From Bacteroidales bacterium UBA6192 (GTDB taxonomy: Bacteria; Bacteroidota; Bacteroidia; Bacteroidales; F082), in the NCBI GenBank assembly GCA_002422725.1, contig DITE01000012.1, forward strand, positions 1-31,569: a stretch of 31,569 nt of DNA. The letters run 5' to 3'. Below the pieces are notes generated by a model. It saw only the letters and a list, made by a program, of their open reading frames with translations. It did no database searches and had not been told where the DNA came from. The position numbers and the translations under genes were made by a program. Shown one piece after another: positions 24,931-31,569 of the stretch (within the stretch, counting starts at the first letter, position 1; every line of letters begins with the position of its first letter).

Positions 24931-26714
24931 TAATGTACGAAAAATTTGAGCAATGGCCAGGACTAAATCTTGTTGAACAGTTACGGTTTATGGCCGAAAG
25001 GTTTCCCGGAAGGCCTGCAATTGTTCACAACGGACAGCAGATGAGCTACAAAGAGTTTGATGTACAAACAGATATGTTGGCATCTGCCATCTTGCAGAAA
25101 GGTGTCAGCAAAGGTTCAGTCATAGCATCATTTTTCGAGTTGGGACCTCAGCAGTTTATGTCCTTGTTCGGGATATTGAAAGCAGGCTGTGCCTACGTAG
25201 CCCTCGATACTTCCTATCCGGCTGAAAGGTTATCCTATATACTGAATGATTCAGGAACTAAAATGTTGCTGACAAACCACAAAAACATTGCTCAGGCCAA
25301 AGAACTTGGCCATGATATTGATATTATCAATACCGATTTGCCAGGGATTGATGTTCCGGCTCAAAAAGTGGATATTCAAGGCAGCGATCTTTGCAGCATT
25401 ATTTACACTTCCGGTTCAACAGGTACACCAAAGGGGACATGGTTTGATCACCGTGCTTTGGCACACTTCGCCTGGCGTTACAGCCGGATTTGTGAAATAT
25501 CTGAGCACGACAGAGTTGGGTATTTTGTGTCGGTTAGTTTTTCGGCTCATGCAATGCCCATGCTGGGTGCATTGATGAATGGCGCTGCATTGGTATTGTT
25601 CAATCTTCGAAAAGATCACTTGTCATCGTTCAGAGATTGGTTGTTGCACGAAAAAATAAGTATAGCCCTGATGATTCCTTCGGTGTTGCGCAACTTCAGT
25701 GCAACGCTTATGCCGGAGCATCAGTTTCCGCATCTGCGCATGGTTCTTGCTGGTGGAGAGAGCCTATATCGGGCTGATGTCGACAAACTTCTGCCCCATC
25801 TTTCTAACAGTGCTACCATTCTGCATATGCTCGCTTCAACGGAAGCCTATATCACCTGTGCCTTCCCGATTAAAAAGGGCGATTTGCTGGTTTCGAATAA
25901 TTTACCGGTGGGTTGGGATGTTTCCGACATGAAAACATGGGTTATTGATGAAAATGGTGAACCATGTGAACCCGGAAAAACAGGAGAATTATGGATCGAA
26001 TCGGATTTTCTTTCAGGAGGTTACTGGAATGATAAGAACCTCAATAAGGAACACTTTTTGCCAGCCGGGACAAACAGGTCTTTTCCGGTGTTTCGAAGTG
26101 GTGATATTGGCTACAAACAAGCCGATGGAACATTAATGCTCCTTGGCCGAAAAGACAATATGGTCAAACTCAGGGGCTACCGCATCGACCTGAGGGAAAT
26201 TGAAAGTGTGTTGCTTGATATGCCCGAGACACGGGAGGTAGCTGTCCTTCCCAAGGAAGACACACAGGGAAGCAAACATCTGATAGCCTATGTAGTCATC
26301 CGGGATGGATATCCTTTTGATGAGTCGAGGATGAAACTTGCCGTACTACGAATGTTGCCCGATTATATGGTACCTGCCTTTGTTATCCAGTTGCCCGATC
26401 TGCCAAAAACCTATTCCGGCAAAATTGATTTTCAGCATATACCTGACCCTGACTGGCATGTGATCGAGAAACAATCCAATATCCTTCCTCCGGTAACTGA
26501 TACAGAGATAAAACTGGCCGAGATTATTGTCCGCATGCTCGATGTGACTCCGGTTGGGAAAAACCACAGTATCATCCAACTTGCCCGCGACTCGTTAAAA
26601 CTCTTTGTTGCCCTGGATGAGATTGAAAAAGCTTTTGGAAAAAAGTTGAATATTGATGCCATTTTGGCTGCGCCAACCATTGAGAGTATAGCACGCTGGA
26701 TTGATGAAGAATAG
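24927..26714 (+). CDS. NRPS-like adenylation domain with peptidyl carrier protein
   Basis: A 595-residue A-T didomain. Adenylation core motifs: A3 IYTSGSTGTPKGT (159-171), A5-like LASTEAYITC (302-311), A7 FRSGDIGY (389-396), A8 GRKDNMVKLRGYRIDLREIE (407-426), and A10 KTYSGKIDF with catalytic K499. The carrier domain (about 522-592) has LARDSLKLF with S556 as the phosphopantetheine site. In motif A4 the Asp that normally holds the alpha-amino group is Ser (SVSFSAHAM, S206), suggesting a substrate that is not an ordinary alpha-amino acid. No condensation or thioesterase domain is present, so the activated acid is probably handed to another protein; the acyltransferase encoded next is the obvious candidate (inference). 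ATGA overlap with the fusion gene. A DltA-type role is an alternative. Confidence 0.87.
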   Translation: MIMYEKFEQWPGLNLVEQLRFMAERFPGRPAIVHNGQQMSYKEFDVQTDMLASAILQKGVSKGSVIASFFELGPQQFMSLFGILKAGCAYVALDTSYPAERLSYILNDSGTKMLLTNHKNIAQAKELGHDIDIINTDLPGIDVPAQKVDIQGSDLCSIIYTSGSTGTPKGTWFDHRALAHFAWRYSRICEISEHDRVGYFVSVSFSAHAMPMLGALMNGAALVLFNLRKDHLSSFRDWLLHEKISIALMIPSVLRNFSATLMPEHQFPHLRMVLAGGESLYRADVDKLLPHLSNSATILHMLASTEAYITCAFPIKKGDLLVSNNLPVGWDVSDMKTWVIDENGEPCEPGKTGELWIESDFLSGGYWNDKNLNKEHFLPAGTNRSFPVFRSGDIGYKQADGTLMLLGRKDNMVKLRGYRIDLREIESVLLDMPETREVAVLPKEDTQGSKHLIAYVVIRDGYPFDESRMKLAVLRMLPDYMVPAFVIQLPDLPKTYSGKIDFQHIPDPDWHVIEKQSNILPPVTDTEIKLAEIIVRMLDVTPVGKNHSIIQLARDSLKLFVALDEIEKAFGKKLNIDAILAAPTIESIARWIDEE

Positions 26715-27654
26715 AATAAGTCTGTTAACAACAGAAAGAGTAAACCGGCTTTTCGGTTTTTTCGAATCCGAGGCAGGCAGCAAATATCTGCCTTATGATT
26801 TGGGAAATGCCATCATCAGGTGGTTTTGCCGCACCAGGTTTGCCCGCGAAAATTATTTCAGACGCAGGGAAATGATCCTGCGCGAGTTTGCCCTGCAAAG
26901 CGACATGACCCATATTGATCATTTGTTTCCTGAAACCTTTATGATCAATTTTCAGAAAGGATGGAGAGCTGCTAAGTTATCTTATCTGTCGGACAGAGAA
27001 TTTTTCAGAAAAGTCAAAATCAACGGGATAAACCATCTTGATGATGCACTGAAAGCCGGCAAAGGGGTTGTTTTGCTGAATAGCCATTTTGGCTTTGCCG
27101 AAATTGCACTCACCCTCTTCTCGCGCTTGAATTACCCGATTTTTGCCACAGTAGTGCGCGAAAAGGGAGCAAATTCCATGAAGGTAAAAGGCATTAAGAA
27201 GTCTTTTGAACCGGTATTGCTTCAGTTCAAAGATCAATCGAATGAGGAGCTGATAAAATTGCTTTTCAAAGCCCGTCAAACCTTACGGAGTGGAGGCATT
27301 GTTCACCTGCTGGGCGACGGTTATCACGGAAAGTCAAGCATTAATTTTACTTTCCTTGGAAAGGTTAGAGGCTTCAGACCCAGCTTTGCCGAACTGGCCC
27401 TGAGTTCGGGTGCCGCCATAGTACCCATGATTGCACGCATCAATCCAAAGGGTGAAGTGTTTGTAGAAATTATGCCTCCATTAGATCAAGGCGTTCAGGA
27501 GATGGAACACGCAGATAAGGTTAATTATCTCATGAAGCAGTATATTGATATATTAGCCGATTGCTGGAAAAAAGAGCCCCAGTTTATTAACTGGGGCTTT
27601 GTTGAGAAGTTTATCCGGCAGGTTTCCGAACAGTCGGTGCAGGATGATGATTAG
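26704..27654 (+). CDS. LpxL/HtrB-like lysophospholipid acyltransferase family protein
   Basis: A 316-residue protein. The catalytic H-x4-E motif is in NSHFGFAE (H128, E133). LLGDGYHGKS (203-211), FLGKVRGFRPSFAELALSSGAAIVP (about 217-241) and the terminal QFINW match the bacterial lipid A acyltransferase family. No strong transmembrane anchor is seen at the N-terminus, unlike LpxL. The ATG at 26704 is used; the TTG one codon earlier is less likely. The gene overlaps the end of the A-T gene by 11 bp. It may acylate a glycolipid or transfer the acyl group from the neighbouring carrier protein to the exported glycan. Last gene of the operon. A bidirectional hairpin terminator lies inside its 3' end, 54 bp before the stop. 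Confidence 0.85.
   Translation: MKNRISLLTTERVNRLFGFFESEAGSKYLPYDLGNAIIRWFCRTRFARENYFRRREMILREFALQSDMTHIDHLFPETFMINFQKGWRAAKLSYLSDREFFRKVKINGINHLDDALKAGKGVVLLNSHFGFAEIALTLFSRLNYPIFATVVREKGANSMKVKGIKKSFEPVLLQFKDQSNEELIKLLFKARQTLRSGGIVHLLGDGYHGKSSINFTFLGKVRGFRPSFAELALSSGAAIVPMIARINPKGEVFVEIMPPLDQGVQEMEHADKVNYLMKQYIDILADCWKKEPQFINWGFVEKFIRQVSEQSVQDDD
27575..27600. terminator. Bidirectional terminator inside the acyltransferase coding end
   Basis: AGCCCCAGTT and AACTGGGGCT (27576... to 27597) form a near-perfect stem of about 10 bp. Read on the minus strand it is followed by CTTTTTT, a good tail, and would stop the TonB receptor transcript about 70-90 nt after its stop. Read on the plus strand the tail is TTTG, weaker. 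The convergent genes end only 12 bp apart, so there is no room for a terminator between them. Confidence 0.7.
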
Positions 27655-27666
27655 GGCTAATCCCCA

Positions 27667-30372
27667 TCAATCGAAATTTCTGTCGAATACCAGGCTAATG
27701 TAATAAAACGCACCAATTTCGGGCATCCCATAGGCCTGAATGAATTTGTTGTTATACACATTGGCACCACCAATCTTAAAGGTCAGATAGTTGTTTGGCA
27801 AAGTATAGTTCAGCTGAATGTCCATGGTGTGGTAGGAAGGTACCGGTCCGCTCACGAAAACACTTCCCCAGTAATAATTGTCTACCCATCTGAAATTCAG
27901 ATTAAAACCAAAATTTCCAACTACTTTTTGTCCTGAGAGACCCATGTTTATTTTGTGTTTTGGTGTATTAAAGCCGGGAATCTGGTCTTTTGCAATGCCG
28001 CTTGAGTCAATGTTGGCAAAGGTATAATTCACATAGCTTTTGATAGCCGGACTCACATAATAACTGAGTCCTGTGCTGAAACCAAGACTGCTAACATCTG
28101 CACTGCTGTTGGTCGAAACGGCATAACGCTGCGAATTGCGCGCTGCAATGGCTGCTTCGCCTGAAGCCTCGCCCGCAACACCGGCTTTTGGTCGTACGAC
28201 AGATTGGTAAACAATAAAGTCTTTATACATATTATAGTAAACGCTGAAGTCGGCAAACAAAGCTTCAAACAGGGTGCCGTTGTAACCAAGCTCAATACTC
28301 TGGAGTTGTTCTGGTTTAACCGCATCAAGTGTAATGGATTTCAGCAGGCTAGCATCTTTTGGATCGCTGCTTAAGTAGGCGTTAACCGAACTTAGTGTGT
28401 ATATGTTGCTGATGCCGTCAACATTGCCAAGGGTAATTTCGCTACCCTTGTTCAGGTGTTGAAACAAGTCGCTCAGAACCGGACTTCTGAATGCCGATTG
28501 TCCCGAGAGCCTGAAATAGTGTTCTCCGGTGTGCCAGGTCAGGGCTAAGCGTGGTGAAAGTTGTGCTGCATAGTATTCATTCTTATCGACACGGAATGAA
28601 GCCAGAATTTTGAAATTCGCCGGAAGGTTGGCAATAGCCTGCAGGTAAGCCGCATACTCATTCATGCTTATTTTGCGGTAAGTGCTGTCCTTTTGCAAGG
28701 TGTCGGCAAATACTGTTCCTTTTGAATCGGGCGACATGTATCTGTATGATGCTCCAAAATTGAAATCAAACATTTTGTAGGATCGGTTGTACCCGAATTC
28801 GGCATGGTATAACATTGTTTTACTGGAGAAGTTTGATCCGAAGGGGGGTGATTTCTTGATAATCTGGCCTTTGGCAGCATCAAAGCCTGATGTGCCTGGC
28901 ACAAGCCATCCATTGTTGCTTTCGGTTGTAGCAGCTGCTAAAGCTTCATCAATCATGGCCTGGGTTGCTGCCTCCGTAAAGTTGTTGGTCAGGTTAGCCA
29001 GCTGATTGACGTAAGTGTCAGTCCAGATGTTAGTTACAGATGGCAAACTGGCAAATCCAAGCAGTGTGCCTGTTGCATTCATGGCATAGGTACCACGGGT
29101 GTCATCGTTTGAGCGGTATGCTTTGAAATGATAGTGCTTTCCATTTAGTCCCAGATAGTGAAGTTGCTGGAAGAAACCATCAAGCGGTGCCCGGTTATTG
29201 CCCATGTAAATACTTGTTCCTGTGGCATAACGGTAGTTATAGGTCGCTGTTAATGCATCTGAAATTTTATAATTCAGGGTTCCCGAAATTTTTGTGTTGT
29301 TGATTTTTCCATCCCACAAATCACTTTCCAGATAGCCTGGCATATTGAATGGTTTGACCCCTGGCATGACAGATGGGTTGTTCTCGGCAAATCCGATAAA
29401 ATCCTGAAAAACTTCATCGCTCTGAGCTTTTGTCGAAATAAGTTGATTGAGATTCTGTGGTGGCGAGGATTGTTTTCCGTATCGGTTAGCAACCGGGTTG
29501 TTGGCAATCCAGTCATTTGCGTTCATATGCGAAGCGGTGAATTTCAATCCAAGACGATTGTTTTTCCCATAAACATCGGCAAAACGCAACTGCATTGACT
29601 TGAGGCTTTGAGTTCCCATTTTAAGTTCAGCGGTAACACCCTGCTTATCGAAAGCCGACTTACTCGTAAAGCTGATTACTCCCTGCATGGCATTTGCCCC
29701 ATACAATGCGGAAGCAGGACCTGAAATAATTTCAAGGTTGTCGATATCGATATCAGAGATTCCAAACATATTTCCTGTAGCAATGTTAATGGTTGGGAGT
29801 TGATTATCAACACCATCAATAAATTGCACAACCCTCAGAGGCGAGGTTGAATTAAATCCACGTGTGTTGAATGCGCTAAACCCAATGCTGTTGCTGATGA
29901 TTTCAACATCGCGCAGGTTCGACAAACTGTTAAAATAGTCGCCTGAAGCAGCTGTTTCAATCTGCCGGGCTTCCACCTTCTGAATAGCAATGGGCGACTG
30001 ACGTATATCCTGGTTTAAACGCGATGCACTCACAATTACCTCGTCACCAGGCAGCGCTGATGGTTCCATCAACACTTCTAATGATGCTTCATTCTGCCAG
30101 ATGCGTTCGCGGGTAGCATAGCCGACAAAGGAAAATACAAGTACCGGAGATTTTTGTCCCTTGATTGACAGCTCAAAAGTGCCATCCGAAGTGGCTACTG
30201 TTCCCGAAACTGTTCCTTTAATCCTGATGTTGGTGCCCGGCAATGGTTCGCCGCTTTGCTTGTCTTTCACCACGCCACGAATGACGGACGATTGTTGCGC
30301 GCTGGCTTCAAAGCATGCTGTAACTATCAAAAAAACCAGCAGAAGTTGTACATAATGTGTAATGATTTTCAT
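27667..30372 (-). CDS. TonB-dependent outer-membrane receptor with carboxypeptidase-like N-terminal domain
   Basis: A 901-residue receptor. Signal peptide 1-25. Residues 29-110 form the CarboxypepD_reg-like domain typical of Bacteroidota receptors (IRGVVKDKQSGEPLPGTNI, DGTFELSI). Residues 113-240 form the plug (ASRLNQDIRQSPIAIQKV, FNTRGFN, DIDNLEIISGPASALYGANA, GVISFTS), and the rest forms the 22-strand barrel, ending ISLVFDRNFD. The last residue is Asp rather than the usual aromatic. There is no SusD partner; instead the lipoprotein gene upstream ends 6 bp before this start. With DIRQSPIAIQKV it looks more like siderophore, vitamin or small-molecule receptors than like SusC, but the substrate cannot be named. 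No Fur-type or riboswitch site was seen. Confidence 0.92.
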   Translation of the reverse strand: MKIITHYVQLLLVFLIVTACFEASAQQSSVIRGVVKDKQSGEPLPGTNIRIKGTVSGTVATSDGTFELSIKGQKSPVLVFSFVGYATRERIWQNEASLEVLMEPSALPGDEVIVSASRLNQDIRQSPIAIQKVEARQIETAASGDYFNSLSNLRDVEIISNSIGFSAFNTRGFNSTSPLRVVQFIDGVDNQLPTINIATGNMFGISDIDIDNLEIISGPASALYGANAMQGVISFTSKSAFDKQGVTAELKMGTQSLKSMQLRFADVYGKNNRLGLKFTASHMNANDWIANNPVANRYGKQSSPPQNLNQLISTKAQSDEVFQDFIGFAENNPSVMPGVKPFNMPGYLESDLWDGKINNTKISGTLNYKISDALTATYNYRYATGTSIYMGNNRAPLDGFFQQLHYLGLNGKHYHFKAYRSNDDTRGTYAMNATGTLLGFASLPSVTNIWTDTYVNQLANLTNNFTEAATQAMIDEALAAATTESNNGWLVPGTSGFDAAKGQIIKKSPPFGSNFSSKTMLYHAEFGYNRSYKMFDFNFGASYRYMSPDSKGTVFADTLQKDSTYRKISMNEYAAYLQAIANLPANFKILASFRVDKNEYYAAQLSPRLALTWHTGEHYFRLSGQSAFRSPVLSDLFQHLNKGSEITLGNVDGISNIYTLSSVNAYLSSDPKDASLLKSITLDAVKPEQLQSIELGYNGTLFEALFADFSVYYNMYKDFIVYQSVVRPKAGVAGEASGEAAIAARNSQRYAVSTNSSADVSSLGFSTGLSYYVSPAIKSYVNYTFANIDSSGIAKDQIPGFNTPKHKINMGLSGQKVVGNFGFNLNFRWVDNYYWGSVFVSGPVPSYHTMDIQLNYTLPNNYLTFKIGGANVYNNKFIQAYGMPEIGAFYYISLVFDRNFD

Positions 30373-30378
30373 AGGAAT

Positions 30379-31518
30379 TTAATTGGTTAAGGTTTGATTG
30401 GATTTTGGTATCTCATTTGATTGGTTGTTTTCGCGGACGTAAACACTTATATCTGATAGCATATCATTAGACTGATTCACTTTAAGTTGACCCCTGATTG
30501 TGCTAAAATTTTCCTGCCTCAGATAGCTGAGAAGTGCTTTGGGTTCTCCGGATGAAGCCACCAGCGATTGGGCAGCATATTCGCCCAGCGAATAGCCTAC
30601 CATGTTCACCCAGTTCATCCGGTACTGGTGCTTTTCGATGAAACGCTGCGATATTTCAAAGTAATCAGTATTCAGGCCTGTTTTACTGAAATTTACATAA
30701 ATGAGACCTTCAGCAGCAGCACCCAGAGACTCCATGATTTTTTGATTATCGAAACTGTTCGATCCGCATATTACCACTTCAGGATTCAACTCCCTGATTT
30801 GTCTGATGACATTAGCCATGCCGGCACCGCGTCCGATAACTAGCACAAACTCGGGGTTTGTGCTCATGATCTTGCCAACTAGGGTGCGAAGATCAAGTTC
30901 GTCTTCGTTGAAAACAGCACCTGATTCAAAGCTGCCTCCCAACGATTCAAAAGTATGCTTAAAGTAATCTCTCGAATCGTGACCAAAGTCATCATTTACA
31001 ACAAGGAAGCTACCCTTCCTCAGCCCTTTTTGTGAAAAAATATAGTCAGCCAGGAGTGGCATGAGCTGGCTTTCGAGAGCAAAGTCGCGAATAACCCATT
31101 GCTTTTCCCTTGCCAGATCTACTGAGCTTGAAAGAGTTGCAATCATGGGCATTCCGGCTGCTTCAACAAGCGGAATGATTGTTTGAAGCAGGTTTGTATA
31201 GCCTGAAATGATCAGGTGTGGTTTGGTAACATGCAGAAATTTTTTCGTAATCCCAACCGCTTCCTGAGGCATAAACCGATTGTCTTCGGTGAACAGTGTG
31301 AACCGGCATTCATATTTTTTTTCAGCATCTTTAAAGGCCAGTTCTAAACCTTTATAAACCTCACTGCCATAGTATGCCGCATTTCCGCTTAAGGTGAGGT
31401 TGATGCCTACCAGATATGCTTCTGATTCATCCTTAGCCTTACCTGAGCTGTGCTGGTTGCATGAGAGAGTAAATGCCAGCAGAAGTGTTGAAACAGCAAA
31501 AAGGAATACTTTTAACAT
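30379..31518 (-). CDS. Lipoprotein with type I periplasmic-binding fold (Peripla_BP_6-like)
   Basis: A 379-residue protein. Signal peptide with lipobox TLSC (Cys at about residue 20), then VGINLTLSGNAAYYGSEVYKGLELAFKDAE, the opening of branched-chain amino-acid-type solute-binding proteins. IISGYTNLLQTIIPLVEAAGMPMI and FLVVNDDFGHDSRDYFKHTFESLG follow, then VVICGSNSF and GLIYVNFS. It is anchored by lipid, in the inner or outer membrane. The usual ABC permease genes are absent; a TonB receptor gene follows after 6 bp, so it may pass ligand to or from that receptor, or act as a surface-exposed binding partner as SusD does (inference). The start at 31518 (MLKVFLFAV) is preferred because the 31551 start would put 11 polar residues before the signal peptide. 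Confidence 0.85.
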   Translation of the reverse strand: MLKVFLFAVSTLLLAFTLSCNQHSSGKAKDESEAYLVGINLTLSGNAAYYGSEVYKGLELAFKDAEKKYECRFTLFTEDNRFMPQEAVGITKKFLHVTKPHLIISGYTNLLQTIIPLVEAAGMPMIATLSSSVDLAREKQWVIRDFALESQLMPLLADYIFSQKGLRKGSFLVVNDDFGHDSRDYFKHTFESLGGSFESGAVFNEDELDLRTLVGKIMSTNPEFVLVIGRGAGMANVIRQIRELNPEVVICGSNSFDNQKIMESLGAAAEGLIYVNFSKTGLNTDYFEISQRFIEKHQYRMNWVNMVGYSLGEYAAQSLVASSGEPKALLSYLRQENFSTIRGQLKVNQSNDMLSDISVYVRENNQSNEIPKSNQTLTN

Positions 31519-31522
31519 AAAA

Positions 31523-31548
31523 CCGGGTTCTCGTTGAAATAAACCCGG
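31523..31548 (-). other. Hairpin immediately upstream of the lipoprotein start
   Basis: CCGGGTT (31548-31542 read on the minus strand) pairs with AACCCGG (31529-31523) around a 12-nt loop and is followed by TTTT and then the ATG. It may be the terminator of a gene beyond the window or a structure covering the ribosome-binding region. The last 21 bases of the window hold nothing else visible. Confidence 0.5.
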
Positions 31549-31569
31549 CAAGTTTAGAATATTCCTTTT

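Noticed and set aside
27667..30372. SusC-type starch receptor working with the amylase
   Set aside because: No SusD partner, it is about 25 kb from the amylase, and its partner is a type I binding-protein lipoprotein.

Overview
The window looks like a chromosomal piece of a Bacteroidota bacterium (Bacteroidales or Marinilabiliales-like; this is inference). Five secreted proteins end in type A C-terminal sorting domains of the type IX secretion system. There is also a TonB-dependent receptor with a carboxypeptidase-like N-terminal domain, a small PID-CTERM-like protein, and TAnnTTTG-type promoter boxes.

Layout. (1) 1-5518, minus strand: a secreted GH13 alpha-amylase (its C-terminus runs off the left edge), preceded by a non-catalytic secreted starch-binding protein that shares its N-terminal domains. 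A hairpin terminator lies between them. (2) 5690-6700: a block of REP/REPIN-like palindromic repeats. Two tandem copies lie on one side and one copy on the other side of a small GIY-YIG nuclease gene; a fourth copy is at about 13.1 kb. (3) 6751-16012, minus strand: a PID-CTERM-like small protein, an orphan sorting-domain remnant, and four paralogous secreted proteins (305, 602, 921 and 886 aa). These are built from a shared module with the core AF(V/I)..(E/Q)CRG(V/I/M)A, InlB-type beta repeats and sorting domains. (4) 16619-19649, minus strand: a translationally coupled operon of a TPR membrane protein, a GT2 glycosyltransferase and a DUF2304 protein. (5) 19769-27654, plus strand: a very tight operon of a polysaccharide ABC exporter (permease and ATPase), a sulfotransferase broken by an in-frame TGA, an intact sulfotransferase, a sulfotransferase-glycosyltransferase fusion, an adenylation/carrier-protein didomain and an LpxL-like acyltransferase. 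(6) 27667-31518, minus strand: a lipoprotein with a type I periplasmic-binding fold followed by a TonB-dependent receptor, probably one operon.

How the parts may work together (inference). Region 1 binds and cuts starch-like glucans outside the cell. Region 3 is a locally amplified family of surface or secreted proteins. Regions 4 and 5 diverge from a 119-bp intergenic region and probably build and export a sulfated, possibly acyl- or aminoacyl-decorated glycan or glycolipid. Region 6 probably captures and imports a small ligand.

The least explained elements are the GIY-YIG gene embedded among REPIN-like repeats and the sulfotransferase/adenylation/acyltransferase operon. No rRNA, tRNA, CRISPR array, phage or canonical insertion-sequence transposase was recognised.
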